DNA of 64,000 nt, taken from Taxillus chinensis (lineage: Eukaryota > Streptophyta > Magnoliopsida > Santalales > Loranthaceae). Positions 17,346 to 30,174 of the stretch are shown here, in pieces; the stretch's first letter is position 1, and the number at the start of each line of letters is the position of its first letter. The stretch is from positions 8,788,062-8,852,061 of the forward strand of contig CM042085.1 of NCBI GenBank assembly GCA_023512835.1, read 5' to 3'. Position numbers and translations under genes: made by a program. The notes below the pieces were generated by a model, which had not been told where the DNA came from, ran no database searches, and saw only the letters and a program-made list of their open reading frames with translations.

Positions 17346-20300
17346 GACTAAGGAACGTGTAGTAATAATGCTATTCGATCATTGCATACATGTGACTCCC
17401 AAAATTATAATTTTAATAATAAAGGCGTGCTCTGCTGGCTACCTTACCTAGTGCCTATAAATATATTGATCATATTAAATTATATGTGGGTTTAATTGAA
17501 TGAGTCATATATATATATATATATATAATATAATTCTATCAATGTTATCATTGATGCGCTCATAATTGAGATTTGCTTATCGATCGACATATTTGATTTT
17601 GAAATCAGCCTTGTGAGCTCTAATCATTGGGTAATTAGGAACCGATTCAAATTATAGATTTAGTTTTAATCAGTATAAATTAAACTATTTCCAGGTTTGC
17701 CTGAATATTTCATATAAATCTGTATATATGTTAAAAAGTCACATTTGGTGGTAAAGTTGACATGGAGGTCATGCTTCGAAATTAAATTAATTATGGGGAT
17801 GTGTCCATATTTTGACCAATCTTGACATAACCGGCCCCTTCCCACTCACGACCAATCTTGACATTCATTTACCGTAGCAAACTGGTGAGATTTGGCAATA
17901 TATTGTCATCCGAATGGGTTGATAAAAAACAAACCATTCAAGCAAAACGAAAGTTATTAATTGCCCGAATACTTGGTCCATGCTTGAAGCCTGGGTCGAG
18001 ATAAATATTCATCCAATTTCATTTTTTAAAATTGCAATTATATAAATGAATGAATAATGTTAATTAAATACAAATTTAGTAATTTACTATTAATGGTCGG
18101 ATGACTTTCTTTTTTTTTTTTTTTTTGCTATATATAGTTAGATTGTTTAGATAATTTTAGGGCATCCCTCCTATCCTATTAGATTGATGTTAACTTTTTT
18201 TATATCAATCTATTAGGATGTTTTCCCACATCACTCGGAAAAAAAAAATCAATCAGAAAGAAGATTTTAAAAAGCTTGTTTTTAAAATTCATACGACAAA
18301 AAGAAAAAAATAATATAAAAAATGATCATATGCCCGGATAATAAGTAGAGGAAAAAATAATAATTTGAATATCTTGTCAAAATAACTTTAAACTTTAAAA
18401 CATAAAATTTAAACAAATATTTTTTAAAAAACAGTTATAATTTGAATAAAGTGTTAATTTATTCAAAAAAAAGATATACTACTATTGAATTTTAGATTTT
18501 ATTTTTAAAAACAAAAAAAATCAAAAACAGAAAACTATTTATACAAATAGAGCCTATAGATGCATTGTTAAATATATTGTGTCCACTTATATAAAAACTA
18601 ATACTTAAGAAAACATATGCATGAAAAAGTCAAAAATATTGCATGCTTTGATGAAGTATTTAAGAAAAACACGTTTTTGATAAAAACATTGAAACATGAG
18701 GATTGAGGAATGATATTGAATTTGCAAGGGGAACCTGCTAGTAAATACTCCAATTTGACAACTTTGATATATTTCATAATTTTTGTATTGTTATAGTAAT
18801 GCTAAACATATTCTAAATATTATATGCATTTTCATCCTAACTTGCAAGCAGGGATTGATCCATAAAATTCAATTAGGGAGTGGATACAAACTATGTAATT
18901 CATATTTAAAAGCTATTATTCAAAACTATAATTAATATTATTTAAATGACATGAAAGCATATAAAGCACACTAAGTACTCATATAATCAAGCCACACATT
19001 TTTTTAATTCAAATAATTTAATTATCACTATTGCGTTTAGAGTATTTGTAATAAAATAGTTAAATATTTCAATGAATTTATCTATATGGATCAATATTAG
19101 CTACAAAATATACTTGAAATTTGTGTTTTGGTTACCAACTTTGTTATAATTTAAAAGTTAAATGCCCTTTTAAACTTCGATGTACTTGCTAGCTATATTT
19201 AGCTAAATTTGATTAGCTAGTAATTTAAAGTTTTGAATTTTAACAAAATTATAATTGATATACAAATTTCGATTATAATTTACAACCAATATTGCTTTAT
19301 ATATATATATATTAAAATATTTAGCTATTCCACTATTAATGCTTTTAACAACATGTTAATCTCAAATACTTTAAGACAATAAATCATATCAGTAGTTAAT
19401 TTTAACTATATATGACTATAATTAAAATTTATAACATATATTTACAAATTTTCAAATTTGGGAGGGGGGCCCAGCCAACCAAGCTAAATCTGTTACTGCT
19501 TGCAAGTAAATATATGATTATTCATTTAAAACAAGTATAAGGATTGTGAGTGTATCCACACCAGGACATCTTTAAGTTTTTTTATTGTAATTTATGTACA
19601 AATTTATAGATCTGCAAAAAAAAAACATTGAATTTCCTAAAATGAGATATAGATATAAAAAATAAATAATAAATTCATATATTTAAGGATTTACTATTCA
19701 TCTTCAAATACTTTTTCTATACTATTACACATGTAATCTTTTGTATAATTGGAGAAGAAATAAATAAATAAAATATATTATTTAAAATAATTAATAGATA
19801 TAACAAATGAAATATTTAAAATTTTAAAAATATAAATAGAATAAATATATTGTTCATAACTCAAAATAAAAATAGAAAAATCAAACTTGTCGATCTTAAT
19901 TCAACATCTTTTATTAAGCGTTTAGTTATGGCATTTGGTTTTTTGTTTTTTGTTTTTAATAAATGAAAAATCATTGTTATATATGTCTTAATAAATGAAA
20001 AAAATCACAAAAAAAAAATGTTTATATGCATAACATTGTTAATATTGTGATATGATTTCCTATATAAAAACTTTTGATTCCAATTAAATTTTAGAATGAT
20101 AATGTTGTAATAAAACAAATTCTAACATAAGAAATATATATGCACAATAATACGCTATTAACACCAAACTTGTATGTTATTATTATTTTTTTGTATACAA
20201 GTTATGTTTCATTAAAACATCTACATCAACTTTAATATAATTAATATTTCCTTGTAATTTAAGGGGGAGGGGAGGGTTAAATGTTTTAAAAAAGCACATT

Positions 20301-21187
20301 CACAATAGGTTTCTTAAAATGAGGTATAACAATAATGAATGAATAGTGAATCATTGTATTTGTAGGTATACTATTCATTCATAAATATCTTCATTATAAT
20401 TTATTAATATATATTTTTATTCACATAAACTTTTAATTGGTTATAATAAATGAATGAGAAAAAAGATAGTAAATAAAGAATAAAAATTATTTAAAAGAAT
20501 AAAAATAGAAATGAAAAATATGATGTAAAAAGTTTTAAAAAGATAAACACATTTGAAGGAATAAGTGTACTGATGTGAAAGTAGTAAAATGCTTGTTGAT
20601 TTTTAATACTTAAAAGTAGTTATAAGTTTTTTTTTAAAAGGATTTGATAACTTTGTTATGATTTATGTTTAATTTTATAAGTTACAAATTACTTTTATGA
20701 CTTGCATATTATTTTTTAATTTAACAGAATCCCATTATAACATTAAGATTTTAAAAATATTATATGTAACTGCTTGACGGTATTACCTCAAAATCATAGC
20801 CGAGTAGATGATCGTGATTTTTCTTTTTTTTCTTTTTTTATTTCATCCCCGATGACCTGCATCATGATTACCTAATATTTATGCAATCCTAATTTTACAT
20901 AGCATTACTATTAAAAATAATATCAAACTTAAAATTCAAATTCTTATGGACCATTTTAATCACATATAAACCATAAGCACTTTACTATTAAACACATTTT
21001 TCTATATTTTTTTTATTTAAAAAACCATTAAGCATATCCAAAGATGAGCGATACAAGTAAAAGTAATGTAAAACTTCTAAAATTTAAAATTGAAATTGAG
21101 AATATATATGGTTGGACCAATTTTTGCCACTGCGAGTGAATTTTCCTGGACTTGGGAGTTCAAATTCGTGGCGCGGTGGGATGAAAA
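17346..21187. other. AT-rich intergenic region
   Basis: No gene supported. It contains poly-T and poly-A tracts and TA repeats (17508-17528). The word GACCAATCTTGACA occurs twice at 17814 and 17851. The last few hundred bases should include the PPR promoter. Confidence 0.5.
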
Positions 21188-22576
21188 ATGTGGGCTTCAA
21201 TGATCCATTCAGGAATTAAATCAGCATTCACGATTCGTCGATATCACTCACTCCGTTGGGCCAGACCGCGGTCACAACGCCGACACGATCGGCCTCTCAG
21301 AGCCCCTCGGAGGAAGCTTCGGGACCCAATTCCCTTCGTCGCCGAAGTGAAGGAGTCCGACACCCCGTCCGATGCCCTCGCTCTTTTCCGCGACTACGCG
21401 GAAGCGGGGTTCAGGCATGACTACCCTTCCTGCTCCGCCCTGCTCTACAAGCTCGCTCGCTCTCGCAACTTCGAAGCCGTCGAATCCATCCTCCACCACG
21501 TCAGTGACAGCAACATGCAATGCAACGAGCTCGTTTTCACTTCCCTGATCCAACATTACGGGAAATCAGGGCTCCCAGATAAAGCGATTGAGCTTTTTCA
21601 CAGTTTGCGCTATTTCAATTGTCGCCGTACGCTGCAGTCTTTCAATGCCATCCTCAACGTTCTCGTCGATAACGACCGCTTAGGCGATGCCAAAGATCTG
21701 TTTGGGAAATCGTCTAAACTGGGTCTTCGACGACCCAATGCGGTTTCGTATAATATACTGATCAAGGGGTGTCTTGTAAAGGGCGAGTGGGAACATGCGC
21801 ACCAGGTGTTTGATAAAATGCTTGAGAACGAAGTGCAGCCTAGTGTTGTCACCTATAACAGTCTTATTGGGTTTTTGTGTAAAAAGAGAGATTTGGATGG
21901 GGCTATGGGTTTGCTTCAGGACATGACCAAGGAAGGGACGCCGCCAGATGCCGTTAGTTATGCTTTGTTGATGGAGGCGTTGTGCGCTTTAGGGAAGTAT
22001 AAAGAAGCGAAGAAAATGATGTTTGATATGGAGTACCGTGGATGTCAACCACGGCCTGCCAATTATGGGGTTTTGCTGACTGACCTTGCAAAGAGAGGGA
22101 AATTTGATGAGGCTAGATCTTTGCTTCTAGAAATGAAGAGAAGCCGGTTGAAGCCCGAAGTTGTGACGTATAACATCTTTATAAGTTACTTGTGCAAGGA
22201 TGGCAGAACAGATGAAGCTTACAAATTCTTGGTCAATATGCAAGTTGAGGGCTGTGAGCCAAGTGCTGCAACCTACAGAATGATGGTTGATGGTTTTTGC
22301 CGGGTTAAGGATTTTGATAAAGCTTCGAGGGTGTTAAATGCAATGTTGGTAAGTAAGCATTGCCCACGTGTAGAAACTTTTTGTTGTTTGATAGTGGGTT
22401 TGGTTGAAACTCAAAGAACAGAAGATGCTTGCTTTATCCTAGAAAAGATGGTGACAAGGAATAGGATATTCCTTTTAGAGGCTTGGGACGCTCTGATTGT
22501 GGGTGCTTGTGGCAAGGACAGGGGTGCAGATGAACTTCTGGGCAAATTAGTCACTGGCATTAGTTGGCAGGAATGA
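21188..22576 (+). CDS. P-class pentatricopeptide repeat (PPR) protein, probably mitochondrial
   Basis: Intronless 462-residue PPR protein. The N-terminus (MWASMIHSGIKSAFTIRRYH, then many Arg and no acidic residues for about 35 positions) looks like a mitochondrial presequence. From about residue 75 come around ten 35-residue P-type repeats, with typical heads such as NAVSYNILIKGCLVKGEWEH, SVVTYNSLIGFLCKKRDLDG, EVVTYNIFISYLCKDGRTDE and SAATYRMMVDGFCRVKDFDK. No E, DYW or SMR domain follows, so a role in RNA stability or processing rather than editing is expected. Length and repeat layout recall Arabidopsis At1g07740 (from memory), which also has a cupin gene next to it, as here. Two nearby ATGs (21188 and 21200) could each start the protein. 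The frame is complete. PPR call certain; RNA target unknown. Confidence 0.95.
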   Translation: MWASMIHSGIKSAFTIRRYHSLRWARPRSQRRHDRPLRAPRRKLRDPIPFVAEVKESDTPSDALALFRDYAEAGFRHDYPSCSALLYKLARSRNFEAVESILHHVSDSNMQCNELVFTSLIQHYGKSGLPDKAIELFHSLRYFNCRRTLQSFNAILNVLVDNDRLGDAKDLFGKSSKLGLRRPNAVSYNILIKGCLVKGEWEHAHQVFDKMLENEVQPSVVTYNSLIGFLCKKRDLDGAMGLLQDMTKEGTPPDAVSYALLMEALCALGKYKEAKKMMFDMEYRGCQPRPANYGVLLTDLAKRGKFDEARSLLLEMKRSRLKPEVVTYNIFISYLCKDGRTDEAYKFLVNMQVEGCEPSAATYRMMVDGFCRVKDFDKASRVLNAMLVSKHCPRVETFCCLIVGLVETQRTEDACFILEKMVTRNRIFLLEAWDALIVGACGKDRGADELLGKLVTGISWQE

Positions 22577-24824
22577 ATGTTTGGGAGGATATATTGTGAC
22601 CTTGACCTGGTTTTGGCTCAACCTTTAACACTGCCTGTATGTGATGTGAAAACTTTTCAGGAACTTGCTGACGTCATGCTTCTAGTTAGCTTCTTGGGGC
22701 TCTTGAGTATGTGATTCTGCCGGTGTTGTTGATCCCTGCTTAAGAATATTATAATAAGCTATTTGGCTTCTAAGTTTCTTGTATTGTTAAACTGCTTCAT
22801 GGAGTTGGCTGACTATAATGGCTGTTTGCTTATTGTTTGGAATTATGGGGAAAGGATAGGACCAGAACGACCATCATGTAAGTTTGAATGTATATGTTCA
22901 CCACTTTTAGAAAATTTCATTCCTATCTTTTTCGACCATGAGTTCCAATGTATAGATTTAACATGCAGTTATGAATGACCATTGAAGTTTATATTGCATG
23001 AGGCTTATTGCTGGGAAAATAAATTACTTGAATATAAATAATGTGTGGAGTTGATGTGGCGTAGGAAGCTTTTTAAGAAGGCATTGTTGCAACTCTGAAT
23101 GGGGTTTATTAAAGTGCTCCCTACGAGAAGTCTGAAAAGCGAAAATTACTTCATGGTAAGGTTTTAACACGTCCTTTCGTAGTTTTAGTCGTATGTTATT
23201 TCACTTCGTTGTAATAGAAAGTTTTGTTCCTTGAGTTGAGGTGATAGCAAACTATTCAAGTAGTTTATTGAAACGCTAATGCAGGAAAAGTATATTGGAT
23301 TTTGTAAATCTCTCTTATTTGGGGGTTTTTTTAGAGGACGTGTCTTTCTAATCATTGAGCATAGATACCATCCTTGAATAAAACATAAAATAAATGATTT
23401 TTTCTGGCATTTTTAATGCAGACATAGCTAAAGTTAATGTTAAAAGTTAAATTTTAGCTTTAGCTAAAATGTCATGTCAGTTAATGTTAGTGCTCCCCCA
23501 CGTTGCACATTGCCCCCTCCCTCATCCCTTTGCTTTCCCTTGTTGCTCCCCTCCCTACGTATCGCTCCCATCACCCGTTTCCTCCTCCCTCTGCAATACC
23601 CCCCCGTCGCTCCCTCCCCATCGTGCTGCAGCAGTGGCGATGTCAGATCCGTACGATCCCAAATTCTCCGTTTCCAACTCCAACTCCAAGTTGGTAGAGG
23701 AAGCCCTCGATGATCGTGTCAAGAAGAAGGCCCACTGCTACCGCAAATAAATTCCAAAATTCTTCATCTTTTTTTTTTTATCTTGTTTTTTAAAATCTAT
23801 TATTAGAATTCTGGATTGATTCACATTGATTTTGCGTTGCATTGTTTTGATGCTAGGGTTTTATATCATATGCTGATCTCCTAATGGAGTTTTTTTTAAA
23901 ATATATTAAGTCATTCGGTTTCCTCTCTCCAATTCTAATCACAGAATTAGGGATTTGGGGAGGTTATATGTTAAGGGTAAATCAAGAGAAATGATAGTTG
24001 AGTAAAAATATAAATGATGTAATATTAGAATATCATTAGTTAATATTTTAAAAATAATTTTTTACAGATGAATTCATTGGATTGATAACTGAAAGATGTT
24101 GACGTGTTGTATATTCATGCAAAAAAACTAGTTTAAATACGGATGCATCATTCAACTACCATGAAAATCAAAATTGATTTGGAAATGGATGGATCAGATC
24201 AGTCACATTGCATGTCATTAGCATTACTAAGACCATCTATACCATTTTTATAATATTCATTTCTATTGAATAATATATTTTTAATATATTTTATTTATTC
24301 TTTGTATTTTATTTTTATTTTTTAAAATTATAACTTTTTATCTTTTATTTTAAATTTTTTTATATTTTATTTATTTATTATAATTAATGAAAAGTACATA
24401 TATATTAAAAAATATAATTTAAAAAATATTTAGATGATAAATAGTAATATTTTAATGCAGTGTATTTTTTATTTAAATTTTATTTTTATTTTTATTTTTA
24501 AAAAATATTTTAAATAATATGAATTTTTAATAAATTCGCCATTTCCCAAATCAAGCACGTCGCATGTAACTAACGGGAAGAATCTACTCTTTATTTTGAA
24601 GGGATGGGCGCACTATTTTAATATAAAGTTTTGTACAATGGCTGCCATGTTTTCTCGAGAAAAGGAGCAAACACAATTAATTGAAGGAGAGGGGGTTCAA
24701 TGATGTGATATAGAGGAAAGACATTAACATAAGCTTCCAATCCAAGACCATATTTATAGAGAATTTATTGAATTGAGTTGAATTATTTTTTCTTAAAAAT
24801 GAAAATGAAAATGAAAAAAAGCAA
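22577..24824. other. Intergenic between convergent PPR and cupin genes
   Basis: Holds the PPR 3' UTR and otherwise AT-rich DNA. An isolated open frame at 23469-23750 (93 codons) has a proline/serine-rich front and ends VKKKAHCYRK. I recognise no family, and a start at the inner ATG (23640) would give only 36 residues. It could be a gene relic. MITE-like AT-rich sequence fills 24200-24530. Confidence 0.45.
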
Positions 24825-25906
24825 TCAATTGGCTGAGGGCGGGGCGAAGAATATCTCATCAGACATCCTCTTAGAGCGGAACTGCTTCTCCACATCCGCA
24901 TCCACGCTGAACGCCGCCGTCAGCACTTCCGGCGACAATGCCTTCCACACCGAAGTCCTTCCCGCCAAATGAGTAAACACGGGACTGCCACGATCGACGA
25001 CACACCAAACAACGACCACAACAACAACAACAACAAGAAATCATTAACAAATAATCAATATTTTGCACACAAAAATAAACAACAACGAATCACAGTGTGT
25101 GTTTGTGTGTATGTGTGTGTAGATATATATTGTTTGTATTAATTAAAATTTACTTGGGGGTGGAGATGATGGAGAACCACTCCATTCCGCAGGGGTCGCC
25201 GATCTTGGAGACCACGAAGAACCTGGGCACGATGAACAGATTCCCGGCCTTCACCGTGGTTTCAAGAACCCTCTTACCGTCGGCGCCGACCACCTGGGCC
25301 CGACCGCTGCCCCTCACGATGTACGTCACCTGAAGGGCCGAGTCGCAGGAGAACCCCGGCGAGCACATCGCGCCTCCGTCGAGCCTCACCAGGTCCGCCC
25401 CCAGCCCCACCTGCCCCACCAGCGGCAGGTTCTTCGTGTTCAACACCACCACCCTGCCGCCCTTCTTTATGTCCACGTCCAGCGGAGCCTCCTCGCAGTT
25501 CAACGCCATGCCCTCGCGCTGCTCCGCCCTCGCCTCCGGCATCTTCGCCGACCCGTCGAGCCTGACGATGCCGCCGCCGGACTGGCTCCCGACCAGGGTC
25601 TCCACCACGGCGGAGTCCAGCCCCCACGCCCGTCCCACGAACTCGGCGGAGAAGCCGGTGAAGATGCCGTTGGATCCGGTGAGGAAGAAGTTGGTGAACT
25701 CCCCGCGCTTGTGCGCCTTGGAGGTGTCTCCCATGAACAGAAGCACCAAATCCGCGTCCTCCTCTTCCTTGTCGCTGTTGTTGTTGTTGTTGTTGTTGTT
25801 GTACCACCAGGTCACCACGCCGAATGGAAGCGCTATCGCATCGCCTTTCTTGATCGCCACCACTTTTTCCTCAGATTCCGGCAGCACAATACCCGCCACG
25901 CCGCTT

Positions 25907-25942
<36 letters not shown>

Positions 25943-26266
25943 TGTGTGTGTGTGTGTGTGTGAATAGAGATCCAAAAACAAAACCCAAATCGAAATCGAG
26001 TTTGCTTCGAAAGTAAATGAGTCGATCAGATCGATATCAATGCGCGCATGTGTAATATACGTACACGTACCTTGAAGAACATAAGCGACCTTGGACGAAT
26101 CAGAGTAGTGAGGAAGACAAAACCCGTGTTTGTGGAGGACGAGCTTGGCCGCTCCGATATCGCCTTCGCGGAGCATGGGAAGCTCTAATGGGGACCATGC
26201 GTGGTAGGAGCCGCCATCGCCTCCGTACACCTTCTCCGCCAGCTTTGGGGAAAGATCGATCTCCAT
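24825..26266 (-). CDS. Bicupin protein, glutelin type-D 1 / RmlC-like, non-secreted 11S-globulin relative
   Basis: Two-cupin protein related to seed 11S globulins but without a signal peptide. The family is widespread in vegetative plant tissue, with function poorly known. Exons: 26266-26071, 25907-25154 and 24984-24825, 1110 nt, 369 residues. Start MEIDLSPKLAEKVYGGDGGS is the canonical family N-terminus. First cupin about residues 40-165 (SSKVAYVLQGSGVAGIVLPE), second about 215-340 (LQVTYIVRGSGRAQVVGADG, then GNLFIVPRFFVVSKIGDPCG). The C-terminus reads VFTHLAGRTSVWKALSPEVL. Oddities: an eight-asparagine run encoded by an AAC repeat (about 25776-25803) in a loop that is short in relatives, and a 3' splice site for exon 2 that lies inside a TA microsatellite. 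GC content is far above the surrounding DNA. Convergent with the PPR gene. Confidence 0.93.
25908..25962. repeat. (TA)n(GT)n microsatellite forming an intron 3' end
   Basis: TA units followed by GT units directly abut the cupin exon 2 acceptor. On the coding strand the usual pyrimidine tract is replaced by alternating CA and TA before the final TAG. Confidence 0.85.
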
Positions 26267-27379
26267 AATTATATCAGTTAATTAATGGATGGGCCGGTAA
26301 TTAACCAAACAGTAAAAGCGAGAATGTGTATATGCGTGTGTGTGTGCGAGAGAGTGTGCGTGAGAGAAATAGTTGAATCAAGCATACATGTATATATATT
26401 ATATATAGATAGATAGACAGATAGATGGATCAAGGGGATCGATCGAGTAGGATATGCATCTTAGGCGTCGGTTGTAACAGAAATATTTTCGAAACCAAGA
26501 TATAAGAAGAAGATAATGCAGCTGACGTGGTCGGATGAGTTTTTGGATAAAAGTCCATGCATTTGATTATATTCGAAAAAAAGGGAATTAATTATGTAGT
26601 TTATTTATATTTTAATATCGTCAGCGAATCTCTATCCCAGTTGGATCCATTTAATTTCAATTACTTTTTTACAACTCTGTTTTCAACCCTATTTCTTTTC
26701 TTCTTTCTCCTGTTTTTTTTTGTTCCCTATCGTATAATTTATCATTTAGCAACAAGTGATAAAAGTTCATATATAAATCAAATGCTAACGTGTTACATGA
26801 ATTTTAGATGATTTTTTTTAAAAAAATATATATTAATCATCGATAAATAAAATTATAACACATGAATATCTAATTACTACGCAAAAGACTTGTATTTTAG
26901 TTGGAGCCTTTTGCATTAATTGCAAGGATTTTAGTACTTTGTATTCTTTGTAATACTGATGACGATTGGTTTGATGGCAATTGATTTTCAACATTCTTAT
27001 CAATCACTAAAGAGGACCCCCTAGCGTGTGATGTGACACGCGGAACAACGTTAACTCACGGCAGCATTTAATAACAAACAAGTCAATGAGGGTTTAATTT
27101 AATTCAATTCATTAAACATATTAGCTCTGTTGTATCTTCGTCCGTCGTCGATCGTCCGTCTGTTTTTGCCTTCAATTTCACCCACCAATCAAGCGGAGCG
27201 CCGAATCGAACTCGAAAATCTAACGAAATGCCTTTTTTGTTTTACTATACTGATTTCACGTATTTACCAGTTTACTTGCCGGGTCAAATCTAGAAGTTGA
27301 CGGTCTATTTTATTTTATTTTGAAAAGAATTGTGAAATAAATAACTTCAAAATTTTATGAAGGGTTTTGAGAGTTAAGA
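26267..27379. other. Cupin 5' flank and intergenic DNA
   Basis: Contains the cupin leader with short GT/GA repeats (26330-26420, including GATAGATAGACAGATAGATG) and presumably its promoter. No other gene is seen. Confidence 0.5.
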
Positions 27380-28547
27380 TGTTGGAATATGTTTATGAAA
27401 ACAGGTATTTAAATTAATTGATAATTAATTTAAGTCGAAGTTAATGCGAATAAAGAATATTTAACTATCCACACACGAAAAAAAAATTCACAAAGTTTAT
27501 TGGTAGTTGTTTTATAAGGTTTTAAACAAAATTATACTTATGTATCGTTTAGCTGTGCTTGAATGTGATTGTTAAGTGGTGAGTGATTTTAATTATTTGA
27601 TTACTTGCATGTAATTCCAACTCACTATGTATTATATAGACGTAGATATTAAAACTTAAATTTTTTGCTTCAACAAATTCTTCAGATGTAGAAATTACTA
27701 TCGACTCTTCACAAATAAAGAATCACTTTTTATTATTTATATATTATTTTATTATTATTTTAAACTTTCTCTCTCCTCTCTCTTCTCCATCGCTCTGTGC
27801 ACACGCAGCCACACCTCGGCTCTCTCTCTTCTCTGTTTGAGGGATCGGTCACCGCTCCAACCACCTCACGCCTCCACCGTCCTCCATTTCCTTCTGCCTA
27901 ACCAACGCGACCTCCACCAGTTTTTGCACCGCCAAACTAACGCAACCTCAGAAGCGAGGCGCTTCTGTTTTTGGGCACAAATCGGGTGATTGCTCCAACC
28001 ACCTCGCGCCTTTGCCGTCCTCCATCTCCTTCCGCCTAACCAACGCGACCTCTGTCGATTTCTTCGCCGCCAAACCAACACGACCTCAAGGGTGAGGCAC
28101 TTTTATTGCTGGGGCAGATTAGGCAATCGCTTGAGAGCTTACCGAAGGATCTGGTGGCAGCGATCGAGTTCTCTGTGTTTTAAAAAAATATTATTTTAAC
28201 CTAAATACATATAAGATAAAGAATATTGTTGGAGTTAAACTTAAAAAATAACTCTAAAAATATAAAATTTTCTTTACGTGTAGATAAAAAATACAAAGTG
28301 CTCTTGGAGTTGCTCTAAGATGTTGAAATATGTTTATGAAAACAGATATTTAAATTAATTGATAATTAATTTAAGTCGAAATTAATGCGAATAAAGAATA
28401 TTTAATTATCCACACACACACAAAAATCACAAAATTTATTGGTAGTTGTTTTATAAGGTTTTAAACAAAATTATACTTATGTATCGTTTGGTTGTGCTAT
28501 AAATGTCTGATTGTTAAGTGGTGAGTGATTTTAATTGTTTGATTACT
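27380..28547. repeat. Pair of about 225-bp direct repeats flanking a TIR element
   Basis: 27380-27604 and 28321-28547 are near-identical direct copies. Both start TGTTG(G/A)AATATGTTTATG, share CGAATAAAGAATATTTAA and end near GTGAGTGATTTTAATT. Both are preceded by TAAGA. The DNA between them is the TIR element at 27607-28320. The arrangement resembles two LTRs around a short interior, but no primer-binding or coding sequence is evident. Confidence 0.8.
27607..28320. mobile_element. Pack-type non-autonomous TIR element, copy A
   Basis: The right end, read outward, is TTAGAGCAACTCCAAGAGC followed by TTTGTATTTTTTATCTACACG. The left end has the matching TCCAACTCACTATGTATTAT and TAGACGTAGATA. The subterminal part holds ACTCTTCACA and a TTTATTATTAT stretch seen in copies B and C. 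The core (about 27770-28160) is GC-rich and contains a diverged 138-bp tandem duplication (GCTCCAACCACCTC at 27854 and 27992). The core has no recognised gene. Confidence 0.7.
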
Positions 28548-30174
28548 AGAATTTCAACAATATTTGATTTGGTATATATAATTTTTAAGAATAATGGTAT
28601 GTGTATATATATTATATAGGTAAAGAAATATATTTATTGTTATTAGATTGATATTAATTATTTTTTAAAAAAAATTATTCATCGCGAGAAAAAATATTCC
28701 AGCACCTACAAATAAATTTTTAAAATTTTAAATATATGTGACATGTATATATATAATAAAGTGCGCCAAAAACAAACTAGAAAAAGTCACTAGGAAAGGA
28801 AAGTATTTTAATGATAATCTGTGGACGAAAGTAATTACATAGAGATAAGAGGGATGAGTGAGTGTGTCACTAACTTATTGCTCCAGCCCAACCCATCGTT
28901 TCCAGGTGCTGGGATTTTTAAAAATATTAAAGTTGAATTTGATAGGGTGGCGCGAGGCTTAACAAATAAAAGAGACGCCAAATCAAATATCGATCGTCAG
29001 TCGAGTTACATTACGTAATTTTATAAATTAAATTTTTGATTTTCGATTGAGTTGATGAAATTGTTCAATCCGCTTGAATCGATTTATTCGATTTTCGGTT
29101 GATCAATTTATCAGGTTAACTCGAATTGACAGTTTTTCTATTTAATTCTAACATCACTAATTTCCAACATTAAATTCGCAACATCAATATAAATTAAAAA
29201 CAAAATCTAATAGCTAATCTCACCAGACCAAATCAAATAAATTATCATCATTAAAAATATCTTTTGATTAAACTTAGAAAGCCCGTAATCAATAGACGGA
29301 CTTTCAATTCATAAAATCTTCATCTTTTCTACCGTGTTTGAGAAAATTCTTCATCCATAAGTGTTCGTTAATTGGTTTAGGCGGATTGTATTATTTATCT
29401 AATTGATTTATTTGCTTTTTGATCGGATTGACAAGTTACTCAACCCTTCCAATTAAAAATCAGATTATTTAATTTTTGATCGATAGGATTATCATATTGA
29501 TGATTTTTTCAACCCTAATTGAAATTGGTGTCATGTTTAATATATATTACTTGTAGTTCACAGGCGTCATAGTTATCCACAATATATATATGTGCGTGTA
29601 AGAGAGAAATTTTTTTAAGTGTCAGACGTAATGTGAGAATAAGGCATTATTAGAGCATTCACAACAATCACTATACATTTGACTCTTCAAAATAATCAAA
29701 ATTATTAATTTTTCATTTTAGTAATATAGTTTTTCAAAGCTCACTTTTTTTAGCATCTCTATTTTAATCATTTGTCAAATAAAATATTATTTTTAAATAT
29801 TTATTTATTTTTTAAAATTAAAATTAAATATAATGAGAGAAAATATAATTTTTATATAAATAAATAGTGAATATTAATAGATTAAATATATAGAGAGACT
29901 AATTATTTTACTATTTTTTTGTTAAAACAAATAATTTAAGAAGTTAAATTTTAAGACTTTTTGTTAACATAATTCTTAAAAGGTAATGAAAGCATGCAAA
30001 TGGTACTCTTATAGAAGCATTAATAACGTGTAGACTTTGAAGAGTCATCAATGATACTCTGGGGCATTAATAACCGAATACTTTTATAGAGACATTAATG
30101 ATATTATATTTATATTTATGTAAGGCATTAAATGGGAACGTGTGAGGGCAAATAGGCAATAAATGTGAGGGGTA
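28548..30174. other. AT-rich intergenic with MITE remnants
   Basis: No gene supported. A word TTAGAGCATTCACAACAATC at about 29650 and CTCTTCAAAATAATC just after resemble ends of non-autonomous TIR elements. The stretch 29030-29510 is rich in ATTCGATTTTCGGTTGA-like sequence typical of AT-rich MITE interiors. Confidence 0.4.

Noticed and set aside
25274..25807. 177-codon and 175-codon frames overlapping the cupin gene
   Set aside because: Shadow frames of the GC-rich cupin exon; Gln- and Gly/Arg-rich with no family match.
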